Below, in pieces: positions 57,896-64,000 of a stretch of DNA of 64,000 nucleotides. Origin of the DNA: Streptomyces sp. VRA16 Mangrove soil (GTDB lineage Bacteria; Actinomycetota; Actinomycetes; Streptomycetales; Streptomycetaceae); NCBI RefSeq assembly GCF_017377775.1, contig NZ_JAFVLN010000030.1, forward strand, positions 1 to 64,000. Reading direction: 5' to 3'. The translations under genes were made by a program, and so were the position numbers. How positions within the stretch are numbered: position 1 is the first letter of the stretch; each line of letters opens with the position of its first letter. The notes under the pieces are model-generated. The model had not been told where the DNA came from. It searched no databases and saw only the letters and a program-made list of their open reading frames with translations.

Positions 57896-57907
57896 AGTCA
57901 GCTGACT
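57896..57907. promoter_or_regulatory. TetR operator, oxidoreductase side
   Basis: AGTCAGCTGACT is a perfect 12-bp palindrome, 23 bp before the oxidoreductase start. It shares the AGTTAGTCA unit with the operator at 57955-57974. Confidence 0.65.
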
Positions 57908-57951
57908 CACTTGCCGACGCCGAAGCTAGCACGGCCCACCGGGGCGGTGTC

Positions 57952-57974
57952 TATAGTTAGTCAGGTGACTGACT
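57952..57974 (+). promoter_or_regulatory. tetR promoter and overlapping operator
   Basis: -10 TATAGT (57952-57957) lies 7 nt before the GTG. The inverted repeat AGTTAGTCA-GG-TGACTGACT (57955-57974, one mismatch) covers the -10, the transcription start and the first codons, so TetR would block its own leaderless transcript. Confidence 0.75.
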
Positions 57975-58549
57975 CAAAGGGCGGCACCCGCGGTGCCGGG
58001 AAGCGGCAGCGGCTGATGGCGGCCGCGGCGCGGGTCCTGCACGAGCAGGGCGTGGAGCGCACGACCATCGCGGACATCGCCGCGGCGGCCGAGGTGCCGA
58101 CCGGGAACGTCTACTACTACTTCAAGACCAAGGACGAGCTGGTCCGGGCGGCGCTCGCCGAGCACACCGGGTACCTGACGCGCCTCACCGCCGAACTCGA
58201 CGAGCTGCCCGACCCGCTCCAGCGGCTGAAGAAGCTGGTCGCCCTCTGGGTGGAGCAGCGCGAGGTCGCGGCCCGCTACGGCTGCCCGACCGGCACGCTC
58301 GCCGCCGAACTGGGCAAGCGCGCCGAGGACGGGCTCGACGCGGAGGCGGGCCGGGTCGTGCGGCAGCTCGTCGACTGGGCCGAGCGGCAGTTCCGCGCGA
58401 TGGGGCTGCCGGACCCGGAGGGGCTCGCGCTCGGCTTCGTGGGCGCGTACCAGGGCATGTCGCTGCTGGCGACGGCGCTGCGCGACCCGGAGGTCATGAC
58501 CGGCCAGGGCGCCCGCCTCACGCAGTGGCTGGACTCGCTGGCGGCCTGA
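57965..58549 (+). CDS. TetR-family regulator
   Basis: 194-aa regulator. The N-terminal helix-turn-helix is RQRLMAAAARVLHEQGVERTTIADIAAAAEVPTGNVYYYFKTKDELVRAAL (residues about 13-62). The C-terminal ligand domain (about 80-190) is of unknown specificity, with VGAYQGMSLLATALRDPEVM near the end. The GTG at 57965 has no Shine-Dalgarno and lies 7 nt after TATAGT: a leaderless mRNA whose first codons are inside the operator. It probably represses itself and the divergent oxidoreductase gene. Confidence 0.9.
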   Translation: MTDSKGGTRGAGKRQRLMAAAARVLHEQGVERTTIADIAAAAEVPTGNVYYYFKTKDELVRAALAEHTGYLTRLTAELDELPDPLQRLKKLVALWVEQREVAARYGCPTGTLAAELGKRAEDGLDAEAGRVVRQLVDWAERQFRAMGLPDPEGLALGFVGAYQGMSLLATALRDPEVMTGQGARLTQWLDSLAA

Positions 58550-58570
58550 GGCACCCGCGTCCGGGCGCGG

Positions 58571-58996
58571 CTACCAGTCGCGGCCCGAGCGCCCGCGCTT
58601 GGTGTCGGAGCGGGCCTTCTTCTCGCGCAGCCTGCGCTCGTTGATCCCGCGCGGGATGCGGGTCGGCCTGCGCTGCTTGGGCGGCGGGGCGGTGGCCTGC
58701 GCCAGCAGGGCGGCGAGCCGGGTCGCCGCGGTCTCGCGGTTGCGCCACTGGGAGCGGTGCTCCGAGGCCCGTACGGAGATCACGCCGTCGACGAGCCGGG
58801 AGGCGAGCCGCTCCAGGGCGCGCTCCTTCCACACCTCGGGCAGCGCCTTGGTGTGCGCCAGGTCGAAGCGGAGCTCGACCTGGGAGTCGCTGGTGTTGAC
58901 GTGCTGCCCGCCCGGCCCGGACGACCGCGAGAAGCGCCAGACGAGCTCGGCCTCCGGGAGGACGACCGCGCCGCGGATGGGATAGGGACCGGACAT
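58571..58996 (-). CDS. arfB: Alternative ribosome-rescue factor ArfB (release-factor-like)
   Basis: 141-aa class I release-factor homologue with the catalytic GGQ: RSSGPGGQHVNTSDSQVELRF near residue 30. It lacks codon-recognition domains. The basic C-terminal tail (PPPKQRRPTRIPRGINERRLREKKARS) fits the mRNA entry channel in ArfB/ICT1, which hydrolyses peptidyl-tRNA on ribosomes stalled without a stop codon. The ATG at 58996 has a weak GGAC upstream. It is convergent with the TetR gene. Confidence 0.93.
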   Translation of the reverse strand: MSGPYPIRGAVVLPEAELVWRFSRSSGPGGQHVNTSDSQVELRFDLAHTKALPEVWKERALERLASRLVDGVISVRASEHRSQWRNRETAATRLAALLAQATAPPPKQRRPTRIPRGINERRLREKKARSDTKRGRSGRDW

Positions 58997-59189
58997 GTGT
59001 CCATGGTCGCGCGCCCGTACGCCCGCAGTCACCAGATTTTCGGGACCCGGGTAAAGAAAGTAAAGAGACCTGGAACCTTCCCCACCCCTCACGGCGTTCC
59101 TAGGGATACGAGTAGCTTCGGCTGCACACGTACACCGCGCGCGTACATCACGTACGTCCGTACTTAACGAGGGAAGGGACTCCCGAACC

Positions 59190-59765
59190 ATGGCTGTAAG
59201 CCTGTCCAAGGGTGGCAACGTCTCGCTCACCAAGGAGGCTCCGGGCCTGACCGCCGTCACCGTGGGCCTCGGCTGGGACGTCCGCACCACCACCGGCACC
59301 GACTTCGACCTGGACGCCTCCGCGATCGCGGTGAACACGCAGGGCAAGGTCTACTCGGACGCCCACTTCGTCTTCTTCAACAACAAGCAGACGCCGGACC
59401 AGACGATCGTGCACACCGGCGACAACCGCACCGGCGAGGGCGCGGGCGACGACGAGGCGATCAACGTGAACCTGGCGGGCCTGCCCGCCGACGTCGACAA
59501 GATCGTCTTCCCGGTCTCGATCTACGACGCGGAGAACCGCTCGCAGAACTTCGGCCAGGTGCGCAACGCGTACATCCGCATCGTCAACCAGGCCGGCGGC
59601 GCCGAGATCGCCCGCTACGACCTCTCCGAGGACGCGGCGACGGAGACCGCGATGGTCTTCGGCGAGTTGTACCGCAACGGTGCGGAGTGGAAGTTCCGCG
59701 CGGTGGGCCAGGGCTACGCCTCGGGCCTGGTCGGCATCGCCCAGGACTTCGGCGTGAACGTCTGA
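59190..59765 (+). CDS. TerD-family protein
   Basis: 191-aa protein of the tellurite-resistance/stress TerD family. It starts AVSLSKGGNVSLTKEAPGL and has the Ca-binding acidic loop DFDLDASAIA (about 38-47), DNRTGEGAGDDE and YDLSEDAATETAMVFGELYR. These proteins bind calcium; in Streptomyces some are needed for normal differentiation. The ATG at 59190 has GAGGGAAGGG at about 10 nt. Streptomycetes carry many copies, so the standard name terD does not identify which one. A strong terminator follows. Confidence 0.93.
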   Translation: MAVSLSKGGNVSLTKEAPGLTAVTVGLGWDVRTTTGTDFDLDASAIAVNTQGKVYSDAHFVFFNNKQTPDQTIVHTGDNRTGEGAGDDEAINVNLAGLPADVDKIVFPVSIYDAENRSQNFGQVRNAYIRIVNQAGGAEIARYDLSEDAATETAMVFGELYRNGAEWKFRAVGQGYASGLVGIAQDFGVNV

Positions 59766-59783
59766 CGTTCCCGAGCAGCCTCC

Positions 59784-59820
59784 GACCGGCCCCCGGCGCC
59801 CCGCGCGCCGGGGGCCGGTC
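59784..59820 (+). terminator. TerD gene terminator
   Basis: A perfect 16-bp hairpin (GACCGGCCCCCGGCGC and complement) with a 5-nt loop, 18 nt after the stop codon. Confidence 0.88.
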
Positions 59821-59958
59821 GCTTCGCGGCCGCGACCATGCCGATCCGGGCGGGCCGACGTGGACTAGATCACAGAGAAAACACAGTGACCGGGGGCAAC
59901 TGCACACCTTGCCCCGATTCACCCGCGCCGTTCACCGCGGAGCGCGTTGGCGTACGCA

Positions 59959-59983
59959 AACAACCCTCTGCCGCAGGGTTGTT
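59959..59983. promoter_or_regulatory. inverted repeat upstream of coiled-coil surface protein gene
   Basis: AACAACCCT (59959-59967) and AGGGTTGTT (59975-59983) are perfect 9-bp arms with a 7-nt spacer, 9 to 33 bp upstream of the -10 TACGAT (59992-59997). Likely an operator; regulator unknown. Confidence 0.6.
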
Positions 59984-60004
59984 CAAGATCGTACGATCCG
60001 GTCC

Positions 60005-61303
60005 GTGAATCTTTCCCGTACCTTTGCCTTCGCCGCCGCCTCGGCCCTGACCCTGCCCGCCCTCGCGCTCACCACCGCGCCCGCCTTCGCCGACACGAAC
60101 ACGTCGTCGCAGGAGTCTCAGGAGTCGCAGGGGTCGCAGGAGCGACTGACCTACGCCGAGCTGAAGAAGGCGGCGGACGACGCGGACACCGCGTACGAGA
60201 AGGCGGCCGCGGCGAAGAAGGACGGCCTGGAGACGGTACGGGCCACGCTCGACGCTCTGGAGAACGACGACACCAACCCGCTGCGCGCCGCGTACCTGGC
60301 CGCCGACAAGGCCGCCACGAAGGCGACGGCGGACCGCGAGGCCGCCGACCGTGCCGTCACCGAGGCCGAGACGAAGCTGAAGGACGCGGCCGACGCCGAC
60401 AAGCCCGCCGCCGAGCAGGAGTTGGCGACCGCGCGCACCACGGCCGAACAGGCCGCCGCCGCGGAGAAGGACGCGAAGGAGGCCCGGGACGAGGCCGACA
60501 CCGCGGTGGACGACGCCCGCGTCGCGGCCACGCGCGCGTACGGCGTGCTGTCCCAGGCCGAGAAGGACGCGGCCGAGCGGAAGAAGAAGGCCCACGAGGC
60601 GCTCGACGCCGCCAAGGAGTGCGTGCGCACGGACAAACTGACCGTGCTCGCCGACGGCCTGCCGCAGAAGGTCGTCGCCGGTGCGGCCACCGACTTCACG
60701 GTCACCGTCGCCAACGGCACCGACCGGACGCTGACCGTGCAGCCGCTGGTCATGTTCCGCCTGGACGCCACGAACGACAAGCAGCACTACCTGAAGGCCG
60801 AGTGGTCGCGGGACGGGTCCGCGTGGAAGGACCTGGACGCCGCGCAGGACCACCACCCGACCACCATCGACGCGATGAAGCCCGGCACCTCCGCCGACCT
60901 CCACCTGCGTCTGACGTTCGCGAAGGACACTCCGGCGTCCAAGGCGTTCGGCCTGCTGGCGGGCGACGCCTCCGACGCGTACAACCCGTGCGTGCTCGGC
61001 CCGATGAAGCGCTACGACTTCTCGGTGCTCACCGCGGGCAGCGACGCCGGCGACCCGGCCGAGTCGAAGCCCGGCACGGTCCCCGACGACGACCGCACCG
61101 AGCCCGGCACCACCCCGCAGGGCGGCGCCTCGTCCTCCCCCGCCCCGGGCACCGCCACCGGCTCCGAGGACAAGGACGGCGACCTCGCCTCCACCGGCAC
61201 CTCCGGCACCCCGACGACGCTCGCCGTGGCCGGCGGCGCCCTGGTGCTCGGCGCGGCCGCGGTGTTCGTGACGCGTCGCCGCCGGGGCGGCAGCGCGGGC
61301 TGA
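60005..61303 (+). CDS. LAxTG sortase-anchored coiled-coil surface protein
   Basis: 432-aa exported protein. A signal peptide (about 1-32) ends near APAFADTN. Residues about 50-215 are an Ala/Glu/Lys/Asp coiled coil (KKAADDADTAYEKAAAAKKDG, AEQAAAAEKDAKEARDEADT). A small beta domain (about 220-330) includes one Cys pair (AKECVRTD and NPCVLG). A Pro/Ser/Thr linker precedes LASTG at 394-398, a hydrophobic helix and RRRRGGSAG. It is a substrate of class E sortase by pattern. The GTG at 60005 is 7 nt after TACGAT and probably leaderless. Confidence 0.85.
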   Translation: MNLSRTFAFAAASALTLPALALTTAPAFADTNTSSQESQESQGSQERLTYAELKKAADDADTAYEKAAAAKKDGLETVRATLDALENDDTNPLRAAYLAADKAATKATADREAADRAVTEAETKLKDAADADKPAAEQELATARTTAEQAAAAEKDAKEARDEADTAVDDARVAATRAYGVLSQAEKDAAERKKKAHEALDAAKECVRTDKLTVLADGLPQKVVAGAATDFTVTVANGTDRTLTVQPLVMFRLDATNDKQHYLKAEWSRDGSAWKDLDAAQDHHPTTIDAMKPGTSADLHLRLTFAKDTPASKAFGLLAGDASDAYNPCVLGPMKRYDFSVLTAGSDAGDPAESKPGTVPDDDRTEPGTTPQGGASSSPAPGTATGSEDKDGDLASTGTSGTPTTLAVAGGALVLGAAAVFVTRRRRGGSAG

Positions 61304-61319
61304 GGCCCGCACGGGTGGG

Positions 61320-61343
61320 GTGAGGCGGCCCGGGCCGCCTCAC
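61320..61343. terminator. bidirectional terminator between convergent genes
   Basis: GTGAGGCGGCCC directly followed by its complement, a 24-bp perfect palindrome, lies between the surface protein gene and the convergent LysE gene. Confidence 0.8.
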
Positions 61344-61344
61344 T

Positions 61345-61959
61345 TCACCCCGCCCACACCACCCGCACCGCGAGGCCCCCGATCAGCGCGCTCGACAGCA
61401 GCGCCGTCACCAGCCGGGCGCGCGGTCCCGCCAGGGCCCGGCCCAGCAGCGCCCCGCCGCCCGCGAGCAGCAGTTGCCAGCTCGCGGACGCGGTGAACGC
61501 GGCAACGGCGAACACCGTGCGCGGGACGAGCCCGGTGACCGTGTCGCCGCTGCCCAGGACGAGCGCCGCGAAGTAGATCACGGTCATGGGGTTGAGCAGG
61601 GTCAGGCCCAGGAGGCCCAAGTAGGCGCGGGACGAGGAGAGTTGCAGCGCGGGCGGATTCCGGTCGGCGCGCTGCCGCAGGGCCCGGACGGCTCCGTGCA
61701 CCGCCAGCGCGAGCAGCACGGCGGCCGCGCCCCAGCGCAGCGGGGTCTGGACCGTACGGACGATCGGGGCGAGGGCGGCGCCCGACACCACGGCGACCAG
61801 GGCGTACACGCCGTCGGCCGTGGCCACGCCGAGCGCGGCGCAGACTCCCGTGCGCAGGTTCGTACGCGCTGTCAGGGAGACCAGATAGGCCCCGATCGCG
61901 CCGACCGGGACGGCGATCCCGTACCCGGCGAGCAGACCGGCGGCCAGGGCCCCGCTCAT
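61345..61959 (-). CDS. LysE-family amino-acid exporter
   Basis: 204-aa membrane protein with six hydrophobic segments, of the LysE/RhtB family: GYGIAVPVGAIGAYLVSLTARTNLRTGV at the start and LGLLGLTLLNPMTVIYFAALVLG in the middle (NP motif). It exports amino acids or related compounds; the substrate is unknown. The ATG at 61959 overlaps the stop of a short upstream frame (ATGA), and there is no independent Shine-Dalgarno, so it may depend on that frame for translation. Confidence 0.88.
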   Translation of the reverse strand: MSGALAAGLLAGYGIAVPVGAIGAYLVSLTARTNLRTGVCAALGVATADGVYALVAVVSGAALAPIVRTVQTPLRWGAAAVLLALAVHGAVRALRQRADRNPPALQLSSSRAYLGLLGLTLLNPMTVIYFAALVLGSGDTVTGLVPRTVFAVAAFTASASWQLLLAGGGALLGRALAGPRARLVTALLSSALIGGLAVRVVWAG

Positions 61960-62060
61960 GCGGGAGGCGCGGTCGGCCTCCCGGGGCGGCGGCCCTGCTG
62001 CTGTCGGCGCGCGGAGGCGTCGCCGGACAGGTGCAGGACGGGGTGCGCGGTCATGGTCAT
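61956..62060 (-). CDS. Possible 34-codon leader ORF upstream of lysE-type gene
   Basis: A short reading frame (MTMTAHPVLHLSGDASARRQ, then a basic, Pro-rich end) whose stop overlaps the lysE-type ATG (ATGA). Its ATG at 62060 is 6 nt after a -10-like CAGAAT, so the mRNA could be leaderless, and the exporter would then be translated by re-initiation. It is either a leader peptide or an untranslated region that happens to be open. Nothing in the family databases comes to mind. Confidence 0.4.
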   Translation of the reverse strand: MTMTAHPVLHLSGDASARRQQQGRRPGRPTAPPA

Positions 62061-62158
62061 GGGGCGATTCTGCGGGCCCCGCCCCGCGCGGGCAACGGAA
62101 TTTCGGGGCCCGACGGCCCGGCCTCGGCACCCGCGGCACGGACCACTACTGTCGCCGC

Positions 62159-62737
62159 ATGCTGCTCGAAACCGTCGCCCCGGGACGCCCCCTGCCCACG
62201 GACCTGATCACCGAGGTCACCGCGCTCTACTCCGCCAACCGGGAGTTCTTCGCCCTCAGCGGCGACTTCCCCGACCCGGACCGGATCACCGCCGAGCAGG
62301 TGTCCGCCGCGCTCACCGAGGACGTGGAGTCGCCGGGCGCCGAACTGCTCCTGGCCCGGGACGCCGACGGGCGCCTGCTCGGGCTCGCCCTCACGCTGGC
62401 CCACCACCCGGACCCGGCCGACCCGGATCCGTGGATCGGGCTGCTGATGGTCGACGCGCGGCGCCATCGGTCGGGCCACGGGCGGGAGTTCGCGCGGGCC
62501 GTCGAGGAGCGGCTGCGGCGCGGCGGGCGCACCGCCGTCCGGCTCGCCGTGCTGGAGAACAACCCCAAGGGCCTCGCCTTCTGGACCGCCCTCGGGTACG
62601 AGGAGATCGCCCGCCGCCGCGACCTCCAACTGGACCGTCCGTGCCGGGTGTTGCGCAAACCTTTGGCCAACACCGCCGTCGATGCCGACGCTCCGTCCCC
62701 GGTCAAGAGCCCGAACCGGCCGACCGCCGTCGATTAA
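62159..62737 (+). CDS. GNAT-family N-acetyltransferase
   Basis: 192-aa acetyltransferase. The GNAT core has WIGLLMVDARRHRSGHGREFARAVEERL (acetyl-CoA-binding P-loop-like RxxGxG/A, here RRHRSGHG) and VLENNPKGLAFWTALGYEE. The substrate is unknown. The C-terminal 25 residues are a polar tail. The ATG at 62159 has TACTGT 6 nt upstream and no Shine-Dalgarno, so it is probably leaderless. Confidence 0.85.
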   Translation: MLLETVAPGRPLPTDLITEVTALYSANREFFALSGDFPDPDRITAEQVSAALTEDVESPGAELLLARDADGRLLGLALTLAHHPDPADPDPWIGLLMVDARRHRSGHGREFARAVEERLRRGGRTAVRLAVLENNPKGLAFWTALGYEEIARRRDLQLDRPCRVLRKPLANTAVDADAPSPVKSPNRPTAVD

Positions 62738-62772
62738 CGGACACACCCCCACCCCATCCGGACACGATCCGG

Positions 62773-62804
62773 CAAAACCTTGACCGTCCCCTGTCAAAAC
62801 CTTG
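62773..62804. repeat. direct repeat upstream of M4 protease gene
   Basis: CAAAACCTTG occurs at 62773-62782 and 62795-62804, 22 bp apart start to start (about two helix turns), with TTGAC and GTCAA inverted between them. It lies about 65-95 bp before the M4 protease start and could be an activator or repressor site. Confidence 0.5.
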
Positions 62805-62867
62805 GCTCTCGGTGTCACCCTCTCTCCGCGCCCCCCACGCTCCCCCTCGGGTATTCAAGGAGTCAGA

Positions 62868-64000
62868 GTGAGACACCGCTCCACCACTCCCCGCGTCGCC
62901 GCCCTCGTCGCCTCCGCCGCCATGGTCGTCCTCGGCGTCCAGGCGGGGACCTCCGCCTCCGCCGCCACGGACGCCGCGACGAACCGCACGGCGGGAGCCA
63001 CCGCGCTCCCGCTGTCCGCGTCCGCACGGGCCACCGCCCTCAAGGACGCACAGGCAGACGCGGCCGCCACCGCAGGCCGGCTGAACCTCTCGGACGGCGA
63101 GAAACTCGTCGCCCGTGACGTCATCAAGGACGCGGACGGCACCACCCATACCCGCTACGAGCGCACCTACGACGGGCTGCCCGTCCTCGGCGGCGACCTC
63201 GTCGTGCACACGGCCAAGGACGGCTCCCTGAAGGGCTCGACCAAGGCCCGCAAGGGATCCGTGGGCGTCGGCTCGACCGACGCCGGAATCACCGTCTCCG
63301 CCGCGAAGAAGTCCGCCGTCGCGAGCGACAAGACCATCAAGGGCGCCGCCGCCGACTCGACCCGCAAGGTCGTCTGGGCCGCCGACCCGAGCAAGGCCCC
63401 CGCCCTCGCGTACGAGAGTGTCGTGACCGGCACCCAGAAGGACGGCACGCCCAGCGAGCTGCACGTCGTCACCGACGCGGCGACCGGCAAGCAGCTGTAC
63501 TCCTACCAGGCCATCGAGACCGGTACGGGCGTCAGCGAGTACAGCGGCACCGTGACCCTGGGCACCACCGCCTCCGCCTCGGGCGGCTACGACCTGACCG
63601 ACGGCGGGCGCGGCGGCCACAAGACGTACGACCTCAACGGCGGCACGTCCGGCACCGGCACCCTCTTCCACGACGCCGACGACACCTGGGGTGACGGCAC
63701 GGTCGCCAACCGGCAGACCGCCGGCGTCGACGCCGCCTACGGGGCCGCCCAGACCTGGGACTTCTACAAGGACGCCTTCAACCGCAACGGCATCGCCGGT
63801 GACGGCAAGGCCGCCTACAGCCGCGTCCACTACGGCACCGCCTACGTCAACGCGTTCTGGTCCGACAGCTGCTTCTGCATGACCTACGGCGACGGCATCG
63901 GCAACGTGCACCCGCTGACCGCCCTCGACGTCGCCGGGCACGAGATGAGCCACGGCCTGACCGCGTCCACGGCCGGGCTGAAGTACAGCCGCGAGTCGGG
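62868..64000 (+). CDS. M4-family metalloprotease preproprotein, 3' end beyond window
   Basis: 377 residues of a thermolysin-type secreted protease are visible. A signal peptide (VAALVASAAMVVLGVQAGTSASA, about 10-32) is followed by a propeptide (about 33-205, FTP-like: HTRYERTYDGLPVLGGDLVVHTAKDG) and the start of the catalytic domain. HEMSH (VAGHEMSHGLT) near residue 360 supplies the zinc His pair and catalytic Glu. The third zinc ligand and substrate cleft lie outside the window. The GTG at 62868 has AAGGAG at about 6 nt. The I36 inhibitor at 52935-53291 could target this class. Confidence 0.93.
   Translation, partial: MRHRSTTPRVAALVASAAMVVLGVQAGTSASAATDAATNRTAGATALPLSASARATALKDAQADAAATAGRLNLSDGEKLVARDVIKDADGTTHTRYERTYDGLPVLGGDLVVHTAKDGSLKGSTKARKGSVGVGSTDAGITVSAAKKSAVASDKTIKGAAADSTRKVVWAADPSKAPALAYESVVTGTQKDGTPSELHVVTDAATGKQLYSYQAIETGTGVSEYSGTVTLGTTASASGGYDLTDGGRGGHKTYDLNGGTSGTGTLFHDADDTWGDGTVANRQTAGVDAAYGAAQTWDFYKDAFNRNGIAGDGKAAYSRVHYGTAYVNAFWSDSCFCMTYGDGIGNVHPLTALDVAGHEMSHGLTASTAGLKYSRES

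Noticed and set aside
59859..59874. Possible dre site (CGTGGACTAGATCACA) upstream of the LASTG protein gene
   Set aside because: Only 10 of 16 positions match dre, the second half is poor, and the gene has no sugar-metabolism link.

Overview
This is a 64 kb piece of a Streptomyces chromosome core. The evidence is the very high GC content, strong third-position GC in the genes, frequent GTG starts, menaquinone synthesis by the futalosine route, LAxTG sortase substrates, a c-di-GMP cyclase of the CdgB type, and binding sites for the usual streptomycete regulators. Gene order resembles the S. coelicolor region that runs from the mqnD/mqnB genes through groEL2 to the terD gene (from memory). I see no tRNA, rRNA, insertion sequence, prophage or CRISPR array. 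Both end genes run off the window.

Layout. 1-7 kb: a GHKL (Hsp90-fold) ATPase, a DUF3027 protein, an MFS exporter, a DUF2771 lipoprotein, then overlapping mqnB-mqnD and an NAD(P)-binding oxidoreductase. 7-13 kb: a long cold-shock protein, a small membrane protein, a HAD phosphatase, and an iron-siderophore ABC importer (two permeases, ATPase, lipoprotein) behind an IdeR/DmdR1-type iron box. 13-20 kb: a HAAS-like membrane protein, an XPB helicase preceded by a helicase-less protein sharing its N-terminal domain, and a GT87 glycosyltransferase with a small membrane protein. 20-24.4 kb: a copper region (CopA ATPase and a secreted HLHP protein, divergent, with CsoR boxes inside both promoters) plus cutC behind a DasR-type site. 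24.5-32 kb: a HelD-like RNA polymerase recycling ATPase, two MFS exporters (one with CsoR-like boxes), an HD protein and small conserved proteins. 32-36 kb: a MurNAc-6-P module (RpiR regulator, MurQ etherase, PTS EIIBC). 36-40 kb: a CGNR regulator, small secreted or membrane proteins, groEL with a tandem CIRCE array, and a classic 68-aa cold-shock protein.

40.6-42.4 kb is the most interesting locus. A threonine-synthase homologue and a ThiS/MoaD-like sulfur carrier form an operon behind a complete SAM-I riboswitch. This fits the Streptomyces MetM/MetO route, which makes homocysteine from O-phosphohomoserine and a protein thiocarboxylate. The carrier ends Gly-Gly-Cys, so it should need trimming before use.

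42.5-64 kb: glucosyl-3-phosphoglycerate synthase, a sortase-anchored surface protein, convergent otsA and otsB, an orphan sugar-binding lipoprotein, the nagK-nagA operon behind a dre site, a PfkB kinase, an I36 inhibitor, a CBM protein, cdgB with a BldD box, a flavin reductase, a divergent TetR/oxidoreductase pair with overlapping operators, ArfB, a TerD protein, a second LAxTG protein, a LysE exporter with a possible leader peptide, a GNAT acetyltransferase and the start of an M4 metalloprotease.

Two themes recur. Many genes look leaderless: a -10 hexamer sits 6-7 nt before the start codon and there is no Shine-Dalgarno. Several intergenic gaps carry a dispersed palindromic repeat built on a shared GC-rich core. 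Amino-sugar metabolism (murQ, the PTS gene, nagK, nagA, the sugar-binding lipoprotein and dre-like sites) and metal homeostasis (iron, copper) are the main physiological groupings.
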